The translations under genes and the position numbers were made by a program. A DNA stretch of 64,000 bases, taken from assembly GCF_902506145.1 (NCBI RefSeq), contig NZ_LR733520.1, positions 1,639,370-1,703,369 on the forward strand. Reading direction: 5' to 3'. The stretch's first letter is position 1. Each line of letters starts with the position of its first letter. The notes beneath the pieces are model-generated. The model was not told the origin of the DNA and did no database searches. It saw only the letters and a list, made by a program, of their open reading frames with translations. Positions 8,169-17,037 of the stretch are shown here, one piece after another. The stretch is from Burkholderia sp. 8Y (GTDB taxonomy: Bacteria; Pseudomonadota; Gammaproteobacteria; Burkholderiales; Burkholderiaceae).

Positions 8169-11030
8169 TTACTTCGCGATGGTCTGCGCACCCTTCAGGC
8201 GGCCGAACGCGCCTTCAACCAGCGCCTTCTGCTGCTCGTAGTGCTTCGCGTAGTAGCCGACCGCGGGCGAGGCGGAAGCGGGACGGCCGCTGTAGGCCAG
8301 TTTCATCCCTTCCTTCATGCCTTCACGCAGATGGTGCTCGATGTAGAACCAGGCACCCTGGTTCTGCGGCTCGTCCTGCACCCAGACCACTTCGGTCGCG
8401 TTTTCGTACTTCTTGAGTTCCGCGTCGAACTGCTTGTGCGCGAACGGATACAGCTGCTCGATACGCACGATGGCGATGTCGTTCGCCTTCGCTTCGCGGC
8501 GATGCGCGACGAGGTCGTAATACACGCGGCCCGAGCAGCAGACCACGCGCTTGACCTTCTTCGCGTCGATGCTTTCGTCCACTTCGCCGATGACCGGCTG
8601 GAACGAGCCCTTCGCCAGTTCGGACAGGTCGGAGACCGCTTCCTTGTGACGCAGCAGCGACTTCGGCGTGGCGATGATGAGCGGCTTGCGGAACAGGCGG
8701 ATCATCTGACGGCGCAGCAGATGGAAAATCTGCGCGGGCGTCGTCGGCTGGACCACTTGCATGTTGTGATCCGCGCACAGTTGCAGGAAACGCTCGATAC
8801 GCGCCGACGAGTGCTCCGGACCCTGGCCTTCGTAGCCGTGCGGCAGCATCATCGTGAGACCCGAGACGCGGCCCCACTTCACTTCGCCCGACGAGATGAA
8901 CTGGTCGATCACCACTTGCGCGCCGTTCACGAAGTCGCCGAACTGCGCTTCCCACGCGACGAACGTGTTGGGTTCAGCGGTCGAATAACCATACTCGAAG
9001 CCGAGCACCGCTTCTTCCGACAGCACCGAGTCGATGACCGTGAACTTCGCCTGGTTATCCGCGATGTTCTGCAGCGGGATGTACGTGCCGTCGTTCCAGC
9101 GTTCGCGGTTCTGGTCGTGCAGCACGGCGTGGCGGTGCGTGAACGTGCCGCGGCCCGAGTCCTGGCCCGTCAGACGCACGGCATAGCCGGATGCTACCAG
9201 CGACGCGAAAGCGAGATGCTCGCCCATGCCCCAGTCGAGCTTGGCTTCGCCACGGCCCATCGCGCGGCGATCGTTGATCACGCGCTCGACGAGCGGGTGA
9301 ACCTTGAAGTTCTCCGGAATCGTCGTGATGCGTTCAGCGAGGCGCTTCAGTTCGGCGAGCGGCACGGCCGTGTCGGCGGCGTCGGTCCACTTGCGGTTCA
9401 GGAACGGCACCCAGTCGACCGCGTACTTGCTCTTGTAGTTCGAGAGCACCGGATCGACGGTGTGATGGCCTTCGTCCATCGCCTGACGGTACGCCTTGAC
9501 GTAGTTGTCGGCGTCCTCGGCGGTGATCACGCCCTGCTGCACGAGCTTCTCGGCGTACAGCGCGCGCGTGCCCGGATGCTTCGCGATGGTCTTGTACATC
9601 AGCGGCTGCGTGACCGCCGGCGTGTCCTGCTCGTTGTGGCCGAGCTTGCGGAAGCAGACGATGTCCACCACCACGTCCTTGTGGAACTTCATCCGGAACT
9701 CGATCGCGAGCTGCGTGGCGAGCACGACCGCTTCGGGATCGTCGCCGTTCACGTGCAGCACCGGCGCCTCGATCATCTTGACGACGTCCGAGCAGTACAG
9801 CGTCGAGCGCGAATCGCGCGGGTCCGACGTCGTGAAACCGATCTGGTTGTTGATGACGATGTGCAGCGTGCCATGCGTGCCGTAGCCTCGCGTCTGCGCG
9901 AGATTCAGCGTTTCCATCACGACGCCCTGGCCCGCGAACGCCGCGTCACCGTGAATCTGCACCGGCAGGACTTGCAGGCCTTCTTCATCGCCGCGGCGAT
10001 CCATGCGCGCCTTCGCCGAACCTTCCACCACCGGGTTCACGATTTCCAGGTGCGACGGGTTGAACGCGAGCGACAGGTGAACCGGGCCGCCCTCGGTCGA
10101 GACATCCGACGAGAAACCCTTGTGGTACTTCACGTCGCCGGCGGGCAGGTCGTCCACGTGCTTGCCCTCGAATTCGGCGAAGAGGTCCGCCGGCATCTTG
10201 CCGAGCGTATTGACCAGCACGTTGAGACGGCCACGGTGCGCCATGCCGATGACGATTTCCTGCACGCCGCTCTTGCCCGCGTGACGCACGACTTCGTCCA
10301 TCGACGCGATGAAGCTCTCGCCGCCTTCCAGCGAAAAACGCTTCTGGCCGACGTACTTGGTGTGCAGGAAGCGCTCGAGACCTTCGGCGGCCGTCAGGCG
10401 GTTCAGGATGTGCTTTTTCTTGTCGTTCGAGAAATTCGGCGTCGAGCGGATGGACTCTAGACGCTCCTTCCACCAGCGCTTCTGTTCCGGATCGCTGATG
10501 TACATGTACTCGGCGCCGATCGTGCCGCAGTACGTGTCACGCAATGCCTTGACGATCTCGCGCAGCGTCGCGCGCTCGAAACCGAAATACAGGTTCGTGG
10601 CGCTGTACGTCTGGTCCATGTCGGCTTCGGTGAAGTCGTAGAACGCAGGCTCGAGTTCGGGAATATGCGGACGCTCGCGGCGCTTGAGCGGATCGAGGTT
10701 GGCCCACTGGGAGCCGAGGAAGCGATACGCGCCGATGAGGGACTGAACGTAGACTTGCTTTCGCGCTGTAGCGAGATCTTCGGTTGCGCCTTCGCGGGGA
10801 ACGAAGCCGTTCGACTTCGCGCGCTGGGCAAACGATTCGACGATCGGGCCGTGGGCCACGTCGTTGTGATTCGTGCCGTCCGACGCGGGCACATTCTGCA
10901 ACGCGTCGAAATAGGCTCGCCAGGTCTCGGGCACTGACGCGGGATTATCGAGATATGCTTCGTACAACTCTTCGACGTACGGAGCATTACCGCCGAACAG
11001 ATAAGAGTTCGACTGGAATTGCTTCATCAT
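8169..11030 (-). CDS. odhA: 2-oxoglutarate dehydrogenase E1 component
   Basis: The 953-residue thiamin-diphosphate E1 decarboxylates 2-oxoglutarate in the TCA cycle and succinylates OdhB. It begins with the oxoglutarate-dehydrogenase N-terminal helix (SNSYLFGGNAPYVEELYEAY) used to bind the complex core. Central cofactor and active-site segments are GMAHRGRLNVLVN, HGDAAFAGQGVV and VINNQIGFTTSDP. The C-terminal transketolase-like half contains RGTFTHRHAVLHDQ, MLPHGYEGQGPEHSSARIER and CCSGRVYYDL. The length is normal. Two Met codons stand at the start; either may be used. It is the first gene of the operon. Confidence 0.96.
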   Translation of the reverse strand: MMKQFQSNSYLFGGNAPYVEELYEAYLDNPASVPETWRAYFDALQNVPASDGTNHNDVAHGPIVESFAQRAKSNGFVPREGATEDLATARKQVYVQSLIGAYRFLGSQWANLDPLKRRERPHIPELEPAFYDFTEADMDQTYSATNLYFGFERATLREIVKALRDTYCGTIGAEYMYISDPEQKRWWKERLESIRSTPNFSNDKKKHILNRLTAAEGLERFLHTKYVGQKRFSLEGGESFIASMDEVVRHAGKSGVQEIVIGMAHRGRLNVLVNTLGKMPADLFAEFEGKHVDDLPAGDVKYHKGFSSDVSTEGGPVHLSLAFNPSHLEIVNPVVEGSAKARMDRRGDEEGLQVLPVQIHGDAAFAGQGVVMETLNLAQTRGYGTHGTLHIVINNQIGFTTSDPRDSRSTLYCSDVVKMIEAPVLHVNGDDPEAVVLATQLAIEFRMKFHKDVVVDIVCFRKLGHNEQDTPAVTQPLMYKTIAKHPGTRALYAEKLVQQGVITAEDADNYVKAYRQAMDEGHHTVDPVLSNYKSKYAVDWVPFLNRKWTDAADTAVPLAELKRLAERITTIPENFKVHPLVERVINDRRAMGRGEAKLDWGMGEHLAFASLVASGYAVRLTGQDSGRGTFTHRHAVLHDQNRERWNDGTYIPLQNIADNQAKFTVIDSVLSEEAVLGFEYGYSTAEPNTFVAWEAQFGDFVNGAQVVIDQFISSGEVKWGRVSGLTMMLPHGYEGQGPEHSSARIERFLQLCADHNMQVVQPTTPAQIFHLLRRQMIRLFRKPLIIATPKSLLRHKEAVSDLSELAKGSFQPVIGEVDESIDAKKVKRVVCCSGRVYYDLVAHRREAKANDIAIVRIEQLYPFAHKQFDAELKKYENATEVVWVQDEPQNQGAWFYIEHHLREGMKEGMKLAYSGRPASASPAVGYYAKHYEQQKALVEGAFGRLKGAQTIAK

Positions 11031-11383
11031 TTTACGCTCACCTTTCTTCGAGTTTCTCGAGGAAGTGCGGGTTACAAAACCTTCCGCGCCACGGCCTGAC
11101 CGTTTAGCGGATTGCGCGAATCAAGTCTGCTTGGAAGGACCTAAAATGCGACAGCTAATCCGAATAGCATAGCACAGAACCATTCGTCATATGACCGGAC
11201 GTCGCACCGTCGCGCCGGCCTTCGCCCTTCTGCAACGGGCATGTGCGGGCGTTTTCCGTCGATGCAAGACCGCCGGTCATACGTCATTGTCGGCTTCGCG
11301 TGGCGATTCTTTAATGCAACGGCGAACGCACAATGCAAAAAGCCGCCCGAAGGCGGCTTCTCAATTACAAGGCCGGAGACGAT
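11031..11383. other. Intergenic region between odhA and typA
   Basis: This 353-base gap must hold the odhA promoter (minus strand) and holds the typA terminator at 11336-11361. I could not pick out a convincing -35/-10 pair; a TATGCT element on the minus strand near 11170 is a weak candidate. I see no small gene or RNA. Confidence 0.5.
11336..11361 (-). terminator. Intrinsic terminator of typA
   Basis: Read on the minus strand: an AAGCCGCC/GGCGGCTT stem (11352-11359 and 11340-11347) closed by a TTCG tetraloop and followed by a run of T. A textbook Rho-independent terminator 25-45 bases after the typA stop codon. Confidence 0.9.
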
Positions 11384-13207
11384 TTACTCCGCCGATTCGC
11401 GGCTCGCGCGACGGCGCTCGTGTTCCTTCAAATGACGCTTGCGCAGACGGATGGACTGCGGCGTCACTTCGACGAGCTCGTCGTCGTCGATGAACTCGAC
11501 CGCATATTCCAGCGAAAGCTGGATCGGCGGCACGAGGCGCACGGCTTCGTCGGTGCCCGATGCGCGCACGTTGGTCAGCTGCTTGCCCTTGATCGGATTC
11601 ACGACGAGGTCGTTATCGCGGCTGTGAATGCCGATGATCATGCCTTCATAGAGCGCATCGCCCGGCGACACGAACATGCGGCCGCGATCCTGCAGCTTCC
11701 ACAACGCATAGGCGACAGCCGCGCCGTCATCTTGCGAGATCAGCACGCCGTTGCGGCGCTCGCCGACCGAGCCTTCCTTCACGGGCGCGTACGAGTCGAA
11801 CGTGTGGCTCATCAGACCCGTGCCGCGCGTGAGCGTCAGGAACTCGCTCTGAAAGCCGATCAGCCCGCGCGCCGAGATCTTGTACTCGAGACGCGTGCGG
11901 CCGCGGCCGTCGGACGTCATGTCGAGCATTTCGCCCTTGCGGCGTCCGAGCTCTTCCATCACGCCGCCCTGGTGCTGGTCTTCGATATCGACCGTCAGGT
12001 TCTCATACGGCTCGCACTTCACGCCGTCGATTTCCTGCAACACCACGCGCGGACGCGACACTGCGAGTTCATAGCCTTCGCGACGCATGTTCTCGACGAG
12101 AATCGTCAGATGCAGTTCGCCCCGGCCCGAGACTTCGAACGTGGTTTCGTCGCCGGTATCCTTCACGCGCAGCGCGACGTTGTGGTTCAGCTCCTTCGTG
12201 AGACGGTCGCGAATCTGGCGGCTCGTCACGAACTTGCCTTCCTTGCCCGCGAGCGGCGACGAGTTCACGAGAAAGTTCATCGTGAGCGTCGGCTCGTCGA
12301 CGGTGATCATCGGCAGCGCCTCGGGATTCTCCGGCGAGCAGATCGTCACGCCGATGCCGATTTCTTCGATACCGTTGATCAGCACGATGTCGCCGGCCTG
12401 CGCTTCCTCGACCTGCACGCGCTCGAGGCCGTGGAACGACAGCACCTGGTTGATCTTGCGATTCAGGATCGCGCCTTCCGGACCCGAGCGCACCGCGACT
12501 TGCATGCCGGGGCGGATGCGCCCGCGTGCGATGCGGCCCACGCCGATGCGGCCAACGTACGTGTTGTAGTCGAGCGAGGTGATTTGCAGTTGCAGCGGAC
12601 CGTCCGGATCGGCCGGGCGCACCGGGACGTGTTCGAGAATGGCTTCGAACAGCGGACGCATGGTGCCTTCGCGCGTTTCCGGATCGAGGCTCGCGTAGCC
12701 ATTAAGGCCCGACGCGTAGACGATCGGGAAATCGAGCTGCTCTTCAGTGGCGCCGAGCTTGTCGAACAGATCGAAGGTCTGGTTGATCACCCAGTCGATA
12801 CGCGCGCCCGGACGATCCACCTTGTTGATGACGACGATCGGCTTCAGGCCGAGCGCCAGCGCCTTCTTCGTGACGAAGCGCGTTTGCGGCATCGGGCCTT
12901 CGACGGCATCGACGAGCAGCAGCACGGAATCGACCATCGACAGCACGCGCTCCACCTCACCGCCGAAGTCGGCGTGTCCCGGCGTATCGACGATATTGAT
13001 GTGCGTGCCTTCGTATTCGACCGCGCAGTTCTTCGCGAGAATCGTGATGCCGCGTTCCTTTTCGATGTCGTTCGAGTCCATGACGCGCTCGGCGACCTGT
13101 TGGTTCTCCCGGAACGTGCCCGACTGACGGAGCAACTGGTCGACGAGCGTGGTCTTGCCGTGGTCGACGTGGGCAATGATGGCGATATTGCGGAGGGCGC
13201 GAGTCAT
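11384..13207 (-). CDS. typA: Translational GTPase TypA/BipA
   Basis: A 607-residue ribosome-binding GTPase of the EF-G family that supports 50S assembly and growth under stress or cold. Motifs: G1 [15 protein letters not shown], switch [17 protein letters not shown]4 NKVDRPGAR, and the conserved C-terminal RNA-binding domain ([18 protein letters not shown]). The start [18 protein letters not shown] at 13207 gives the exact family length; a longer frame upstream has no family similarity and is rejected. It is divergent from marR and monocistronic, with its own terminator. Confidence 0.96.
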   Translation of the reverse strand: MTRALRNIAIIAHVDHGKTTLVDQLLRQSGTFRENQQVAERVMDSNDIEKERGITILAKNCAVEYEGTHINIVDTPGHADFGGEVERVLSMVDSVLLLVDAVEGPMPQTRFVTKKALALGLKPIVVINKVDRPGARIDWVINQTFDLFDKLGATEEQLDFPIVYASGLNGYASLDPETREGTMRPLFEAILEHVPVRPADPDGPLQLQITSLDYNTYVGRIGVGRIARGRIRPGMQVAVRSGPEGAILNRKINQVLSFHGLERVQVEEAQAGDIVLINGIEEIGIGVTICSPENPEALPMITVDEPTLTMNFLVNSSPLAGKEGKFVTSRQIRDRLTKELNHNVALRVKDTGDETTFEVSGRGELHLTILVENMRREGYELAVSRPRVVLQEIDGVKCEPYENLTVDIEDQHQGGVMEELGRRKGEMLDMTSDGRGRTRLEYKISARGLIGFQSEFLTLTRGTGLMSHTFDSYAPVKEGSVGERRNGVLISQDDGAAVAYALWKLQDRGRMFVSPGDALYEGMIIGIHSRDNDLVVNPIKGKQLTNVRASGTDEAVRLVPPIQLSLEYAVEFIDDDELVEVTPQSIRLRKRHLKEHERRRASRESAE

Positions 13208-13466
13208 AAGAGGTATCTTGGTTGTGCGCCGTCGGAGCGAGGGCCGCCAAGCGAAACGCTCAATGGCTGATGGCTCGGCAGACCCTCGGGTAAGCGTCAC
13301 GTCACGCATGTATTTGGCGTGACTGTATGGAAATGACTCTTCGGGCCCGGCGCGGTGAGAACCGAAAATTATAGCACGCGCACGTGTCAGCATCGAACCC
13401 TGCGCCCGCACGCGACTTTTCGCGGCAACGGACGCACTGATTGTTAAGCGGCTTTGGAAAAGACTA

Positions 13467-13495
13467 TTGCAGCGACCGATTGCCGCCCCTATAAT
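13467..13495 (+). promoter_or_regulatory. Sigma-70-like promoter of marR
   Basis: TTGCAG (13467-13472) and TATAAT (13490-13495) with a 17-base spacer, about 40 bases before the marR start. The 9-base direct repeat ACTATTGCA overlaps the -35 box (13463-13471) and recurs after the expected start point (13508-13516); it is a plausible MarR operator. Confidence 0.7.
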
Positions 13496-13533
13496 CGTGC
13501 CTAGTCAACTATTGCACTCGCACAAATTTTTTC

Positions 13534-14046
13534 ATGACCGATGCTCCGAACCCCACGGCAATCGACAACTACGTGTTGAGCGAAAGCGTCGGCTATCTGG
13601 TGAGCCGCGTGCGCTCGACGCTGTGGAACATGGTGACGCAGCACACCACGTCCGAACTCGGCATCACGAGCACGCAGGCGAGCATCGTCTTCATGCTGGC
13701 GGTCGGCAAGTGCCTGACCGCGGCGGATATCGCGCGCGAATACGGTATCGACGCGAGCGCGGTGACGCGCCTGATCGACCGGCTGGAGAAGCGCGGGCTG
13801 CTGTCGCGGGTGCGCAGCGAAGAGGACCGGCGCGTCGTGCGCCTCGCGCTCACCGCTGATGGCCGCGCGATGGCCGAAAAGGTGCCCGCCATCTTCACGC
13901 GCGTGCTGGACGCGCTGCTCGCGGGCTTCACGCCGGAGGAAGTCGGCTTTCTGAAGAGCATGCTCCGGCGCATTCTGGCTAATACGTGCGATCCTGCCGC
14001 CTGCCCGGTGGGAAGCAGTGACAAGCCCGGCAATCCATTGCGCTGA
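13534..14046 (+). CDS. MarR family regulator of the adjacent efflux operon
   Basis: A 170-residue MarR-type winged-helix repressor. The core is visible: the helix-turn-helix region LTAADIAREYGIDASAVTRLIDRLEKRGLL, the wing with EEDRRVVRLALTADG (the family's Asp-Arg-Arg pattern), and dimerisation helices at both ends. Two Cys near the C-terminus (NTCDPAACPVG) might give redox or thiol sensitivity, but this is speculation. It is first in line with an outer membrane factor, adaptor and MFS pump, so it most likely represses them and itself, responding to a small aromatic or hydrophobic compound. It resembles EmrR in context. Confidence 0.88.
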   Translation: MTDAPNPTAIDNYVLSESVGYLVSRVRSTLWNMVTQHTTSELGITSTQASIVFMLAVGKCLTAADIAREYGIDASAVTRLIDRLEKRGLLSRVRSEEDRRVVRLALTADGRAMAEKVPAIFTRVLDALLAGFTPEEVGFLKSMLRRILANTCDPAACPVGSSDKPGNPLR

Positions 14047-14132
14047 CAAGCAAACGGGCCCGGCATTTCGCATTCACCACCGACGAAATAGTTGCAACGT
14101 CCATCTTTAACACTCATCTTAAGAGACGAGCG

Positions 14133-15701
14133 ATGAAACACCTTTCCTTGTCCGCGTGCAGGCCGAAGAGCGCGCTGCGCGGCGCCAAGAGCGCCAGGAG
14201 CGCCGTGGCGGCTGCCGTGGCCGCGCTCGCGGTCGCGGGCTGCGCGAACTACGCGGGCATTTCGAGCGACAAGCAGATCACCACGCCCGATGCGCTGCAG
14301 TCCACACAAAGCGTGCCGGGGCAAGGCGGCCAGTGGCCGAGCCTCGACTGGGCGAAGCAGTTCGGCGATCCCCAGTTGCCGCAGCTGATCGACGAAGCGG
14401 TCGCGGACAATCCGAGCATCGCGCAGGCGCAGGCGCGCATCGCGAAGGCGTCGTCGTATATCGAAAGCTCGCGTTCGTCGCTCTATCCGCACGTGAACGC
14501 CTCGTATTCGTGGACGCGCGAGCTCTATTCGGCCAACGCGCTGTTCCCGCCGCCGTACGGCGGCACGTGGTTCAGCGAGAACAACGCGCTCGCCAGCGCG
14601 TCGTGGGATCTGGATCTGTGGGGAAAGAACCGCTCCCGTCTGAACATGGCCGTGTCGCAGCAGAAGGCGGCCGAGGCGGACATGCAGCAGGCGCGCGTGA
14701 CGCTCGCGGCGTCGGTGGCGCGCACGTATAACCAGCTCGCCCTGCTCTACGCGCTGCGCGACGTCACTCAGCGCGAAATCGCCAACCGCCAAGACGTCGG
14801 CCGTATCACGAGCGGGCGCGTGAGCGCGGGCCTCGATACGAACGTGGAACGCCGCACCGCCGAAGGCAACGTGGCGACGAGCCAGACAAATCTGAGCGAG
14901 CTCGACGGGCAAATCCAGTCGGTGCGCTATCAGCTGGCGGCGCTGCTCGGCAAGGGTCCGGACCGCGGCTTGCAGATCGCCAATCCGGTGATCGATCCCA
15001 ACGTCAACGCGACGCTGCCGGACAACGTGCCGGCCGATCTCATCGCGCGCCGCCCGGACATCGTCGCGGCGCGCTGGCAGGTGGAAGCGGCCACGCACGA
15101 CATCGCCGAAGCGAAGGCCGAGTTCTTCCCGGACATCAATCTCGCGGCGAGTTTCGGTTTCGACGCGTTCGGATGGAGCCGCTTTCTGTTGGCGAGCAGC
15201 CGGCAGATTCAGGCGGGACCGGCCATCCACCTGCCGATCTTCGACGCCGGCGCGCTGCGCGCCCAGCTGAAAGGCCGCTATGCGGATTTCGATAATGTCG
15301 TCGCCAACTACAATCAGACGCTCGTGAACGCGCTGAACGACGTGGCGACCAATATCTCCTCGATCCGCTCGCTCGACAGGCAGATGGCCGACGCCCAGCG
15401 CGCCCTCGCTGCGGCGACGAGCGCCTATCAACTGGCGGTGATCCGCTACAAGGCCGGCCTTTCGCCACAACTGCAAGTGCTCACGGCGGACGAAAACCGC
15501 CTCGCGAACGAACAGACCGTGACGAACCTGCGCCTGAAGCGCAGCGACCTTCAGATCGCGCTGATTCGCTCGCTCGGCGGCGGTTTCGACGCGACGAGCA
15601 CGAATCTCGCCATCGACGGTAGCGGGCAGCGTCAGTCCGCGAATCAGTCCGCGAATCAGTCCGCCAATCAGTCCGCGAACCCGACCGCGCCGTCGAACTG
15701 A
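14133..15701 (+). CDS. Outer membrane efflux lipoprotein (NodT/OprM type)
   Basis: A 522-residue outer membrane channel of the TolC-like NodT family, forming the exit duct of the tripartite pump with the two genes that follow. The N-terminus is basic and then hydrophobic, with a lipobox AVAGC giving a lipidated Cys near residue 34. Two repeated OEP domains can be seen (first around QWPSLDWAKQFGDPQLPQLI, second around LPDNVPADLIARRPDIVAA). The C-terminal tail has four 4-residue repeats (Gln-Ser-Ala-Asn) encoded by a 12-base tandem repeat. It is codirectional with marR, 86 bases downstream. Confidence 0.93.
   Translation: MKHLSLSACRPKSALRGAKSARSAVAAAVAALAVAGCANYAGISSDKQITTPDALQSTQSVPGQGGQWPSLDWAKQFGDPQLPQLIDEAVADNPSIAQAQARIAKASSYIESSRSSLYPHVNASYSWTRELYSANALFPPPYGGTWFSENNALASASWDLDLWGKNRSRLNMAVSQQKAAEADMQQARVTLAASVARTYNQLALLYALRDVTQREIANRQDVGRITSGRVSAGLDTNVERRTAEGNVATSQTNLSELDGQIQSVRYQLAALLGKGPDRGLQIANPVIDPNVNATLPDNVPADLIARRPDIVAARWQVEAATHDIAEAKAEFFPDINLAASFGFDAFGWSRFLLASSRQIQAGPAIHLPIFDAGALRAQLKGRYADFDNVVANYNQTLVNALNDVATNISSIRSLDRQMADAQRALAAATSAYQLAVIRYKAGLSPQLQVLTADENRLANEQTVTNLRLKRSDLQIALIRSLGGGFDATSTNLAIDGSGQRQSANQSANQSANQSANPTAPSN
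15633..15680 (+). repeat. Four 12-base tandem repeats in the NodT-like gene
   Basis: Four copies of cagtccgcgaat (the third reads cagtccgccaat and the fourth ends aac) encode a Gln-Ser-Ala-Asn tail. The repeat is in frame with the gene, so copy-number changes would alter only tail length. Confidence 0.9.
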
Positions 15702-15753
15702 GCCTCTCAAAAGAACACGCATCAAGACCAACACGGAATTTTCGGAGCCCTTC

Positions 15754-17013
15754 ATGAGCGATCCTCAACAAACCGCCGCCAACGCGCCCGCCCCTGCGCC
15801 GAAGCAGAGCAGCGGCAAGCGCCGCATGCTGATGACGCTGATCGTCCTCGTCATCCTCATCGCTGCCGTCGCGTACGGCCTGTACTACTTCCTCGTCGCC
15901 CGCTTCCACGAGTCGACGGATGACGCGTACGTCAACGGCAACGTCGTGCAGATCACGCCGCAAGTGGTCGGCACGGTGGTTTCGGTGAACGCCGACGACA
16001 CGCAGACCGTCAAGGCCGGCGATCCGCTCGTCGCGCTCGATCCGGCCGATTCGAAAGTCGCGCTCGACCAGGCTGAAGCGAATCTCGCGCAGACCGTGCG
16101 GCAGGTTCGCACGTTCTTCGTCAATAACAACCAGTACGAAGCGCAAGTCGCGCTGCGCAAGTCCGACTTGTCGCGCGCGCAGGACGACCTGCGCCGCCGC
16201 CTGACGGTTGCGCAGACGGGCGCCGTGTCGCAGGAAGAAATCTCGCACGCACGCGATGCGGTGCGCAGCGCGCAGGCCGCGCTCGACGCCGCCCAGCAGG
16301 AACTGGCCTCGAACCGGTCGCTGACGGCGAACACGACCATCGCGGATCATCCGAACGTGCTCGCCGCCGCCGCGAAGGTGCGCGACTCGTACATCAATTA
16401 CGCGCGCAACACCCTGCCCGCGCCGGTCACCGGCTACGTGGCGAAGCGTTCCGTGCAGGTCGGCCAGCGCGTCGCGCCGGGCAATCCGCTGATGGCGATC
16501 GTGCCGCTCAACGGCGTGTGGATCGACGCGAACTTCAAGGAAGTGCAGCTCAAGCACATGCGCATCGGCCAGCCGGTCGAGGTGACGGCTGATCTGTACG
16601 GCTCGGGCGTCGTGTTCCACGGCAAGGTAATCGGCTTCTCGGCCGGCACGGGGTCGGCGTTCTCGCTGCTGCCGGCGCAAAACGCGACCGGCAACTGGAT
16701 CAAGGTCGTGCAGCGCCTGCCGGTGCGTATCGAGCTCGATCCGAAGGAACTGGAACAGCATCCGCTGCGTATCGGCCTGTCGATGAACGTCGATGTCACC
16801 ATCAAGGACGAACAAGGCGGCCAGCTCGGCAACGTGCAGAACACCGTCTATCAGACGAACGTGTTCGACAAATACGGCGCGCAAGCCGATCAGGAAATCG
16901 CGCGCATCATCCAGCAGAACGCCGGCAGCGGCGCGGGCATGCAAGGCACGGGCTCGCCCGCGGCTTCGCGCGGCAATGCGACCAAGTCCGCGTCGACCGC
17001 CAAGCTGATGTAA
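15754..17013 (+). CDS. emrA: EmrA/HlyD family periplasmic adaptor of efflux pump
   Basis: A 419-residue membrane fusion protein. A short cytoplasmic Pro/Ala-rich tail is followed by one membrane helix (about residues 29-50, LIVLVILIAAVAYGLYYFLV). Then comes the barrel-sandwich hybrid (STDDAYVNGNVVQITPQVVGTV), a long coiled-coil hairpin (about 100-200) and the second half of the lipoyl-like fold (APVTGYVAKRSVQVGQRVAPG). It links the inner-membrane EmrB-like pump to the NodT-like channel. The gene is 52 bases after the channel gene and 24 before emrB. The Gly/Ser/Ala-rich C-terminal tail is longer than in E. coli EmrA. Confidence 0.93.
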   Translation: MSDPQQTAANAPAPAPKQSSGKRRMLMTLIVLVILIAAVAYGLYYFLVARFHESTDDAYVNGNVVQITPQVVGTVVSVNADDTQTVKAGDPLVALDPADSKVALDQAEANLAQTVRQVRTFFVNNNQYEAQVALRKSDLSRAQDDLRRRLTVAQTGAVSQEEISHARDAVRSAQAALDAAQQELASNRSLTANTTIADHPNVLAAAAKVRDSYINYARNTLPAPVTGYVAKRSVQVGQRVAPGNPLMAIVPLNGVWIDANFKEVQLKHMRIGQPVEVTADLYGSGVVFHGKVIGFSAGTGSAFSLLPAQNATGNWIKVVQRLPVRIELDPKELEQHPLRIGLSMNVDVTIKDEQGGQLGNVQNTVYQTNVFDKYGAQADQEIARIIQQNAGSGAGMQGTGSPAASRGNATKSASTAKLM

Positions 17014-17037
17014 GCGACCGCCTCGCGGAACCAACAC

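Noticed and set aside
8241..10460. 739-residue open frame on the plus strand
   Set aside because: It is antisense to odhA, His/Arg-rich and without family motifs; a GC-rich antisense shadow.
11150..11200. Candidate -10/-35 pair for odhA
   Set aside because: A TATGCT element exists but no -35 at proper spacing, so no promoter is called.
11333..13270. 645-residue open frame on the plus strand
   Set aside because: Antisense to typA; composition is Arg/His/Asp-rich with no domain.
13593..15755. 720-residue open frame on the minus strand
   Set aside because: Antisense to marR and the efflux channel gene; no family motif.
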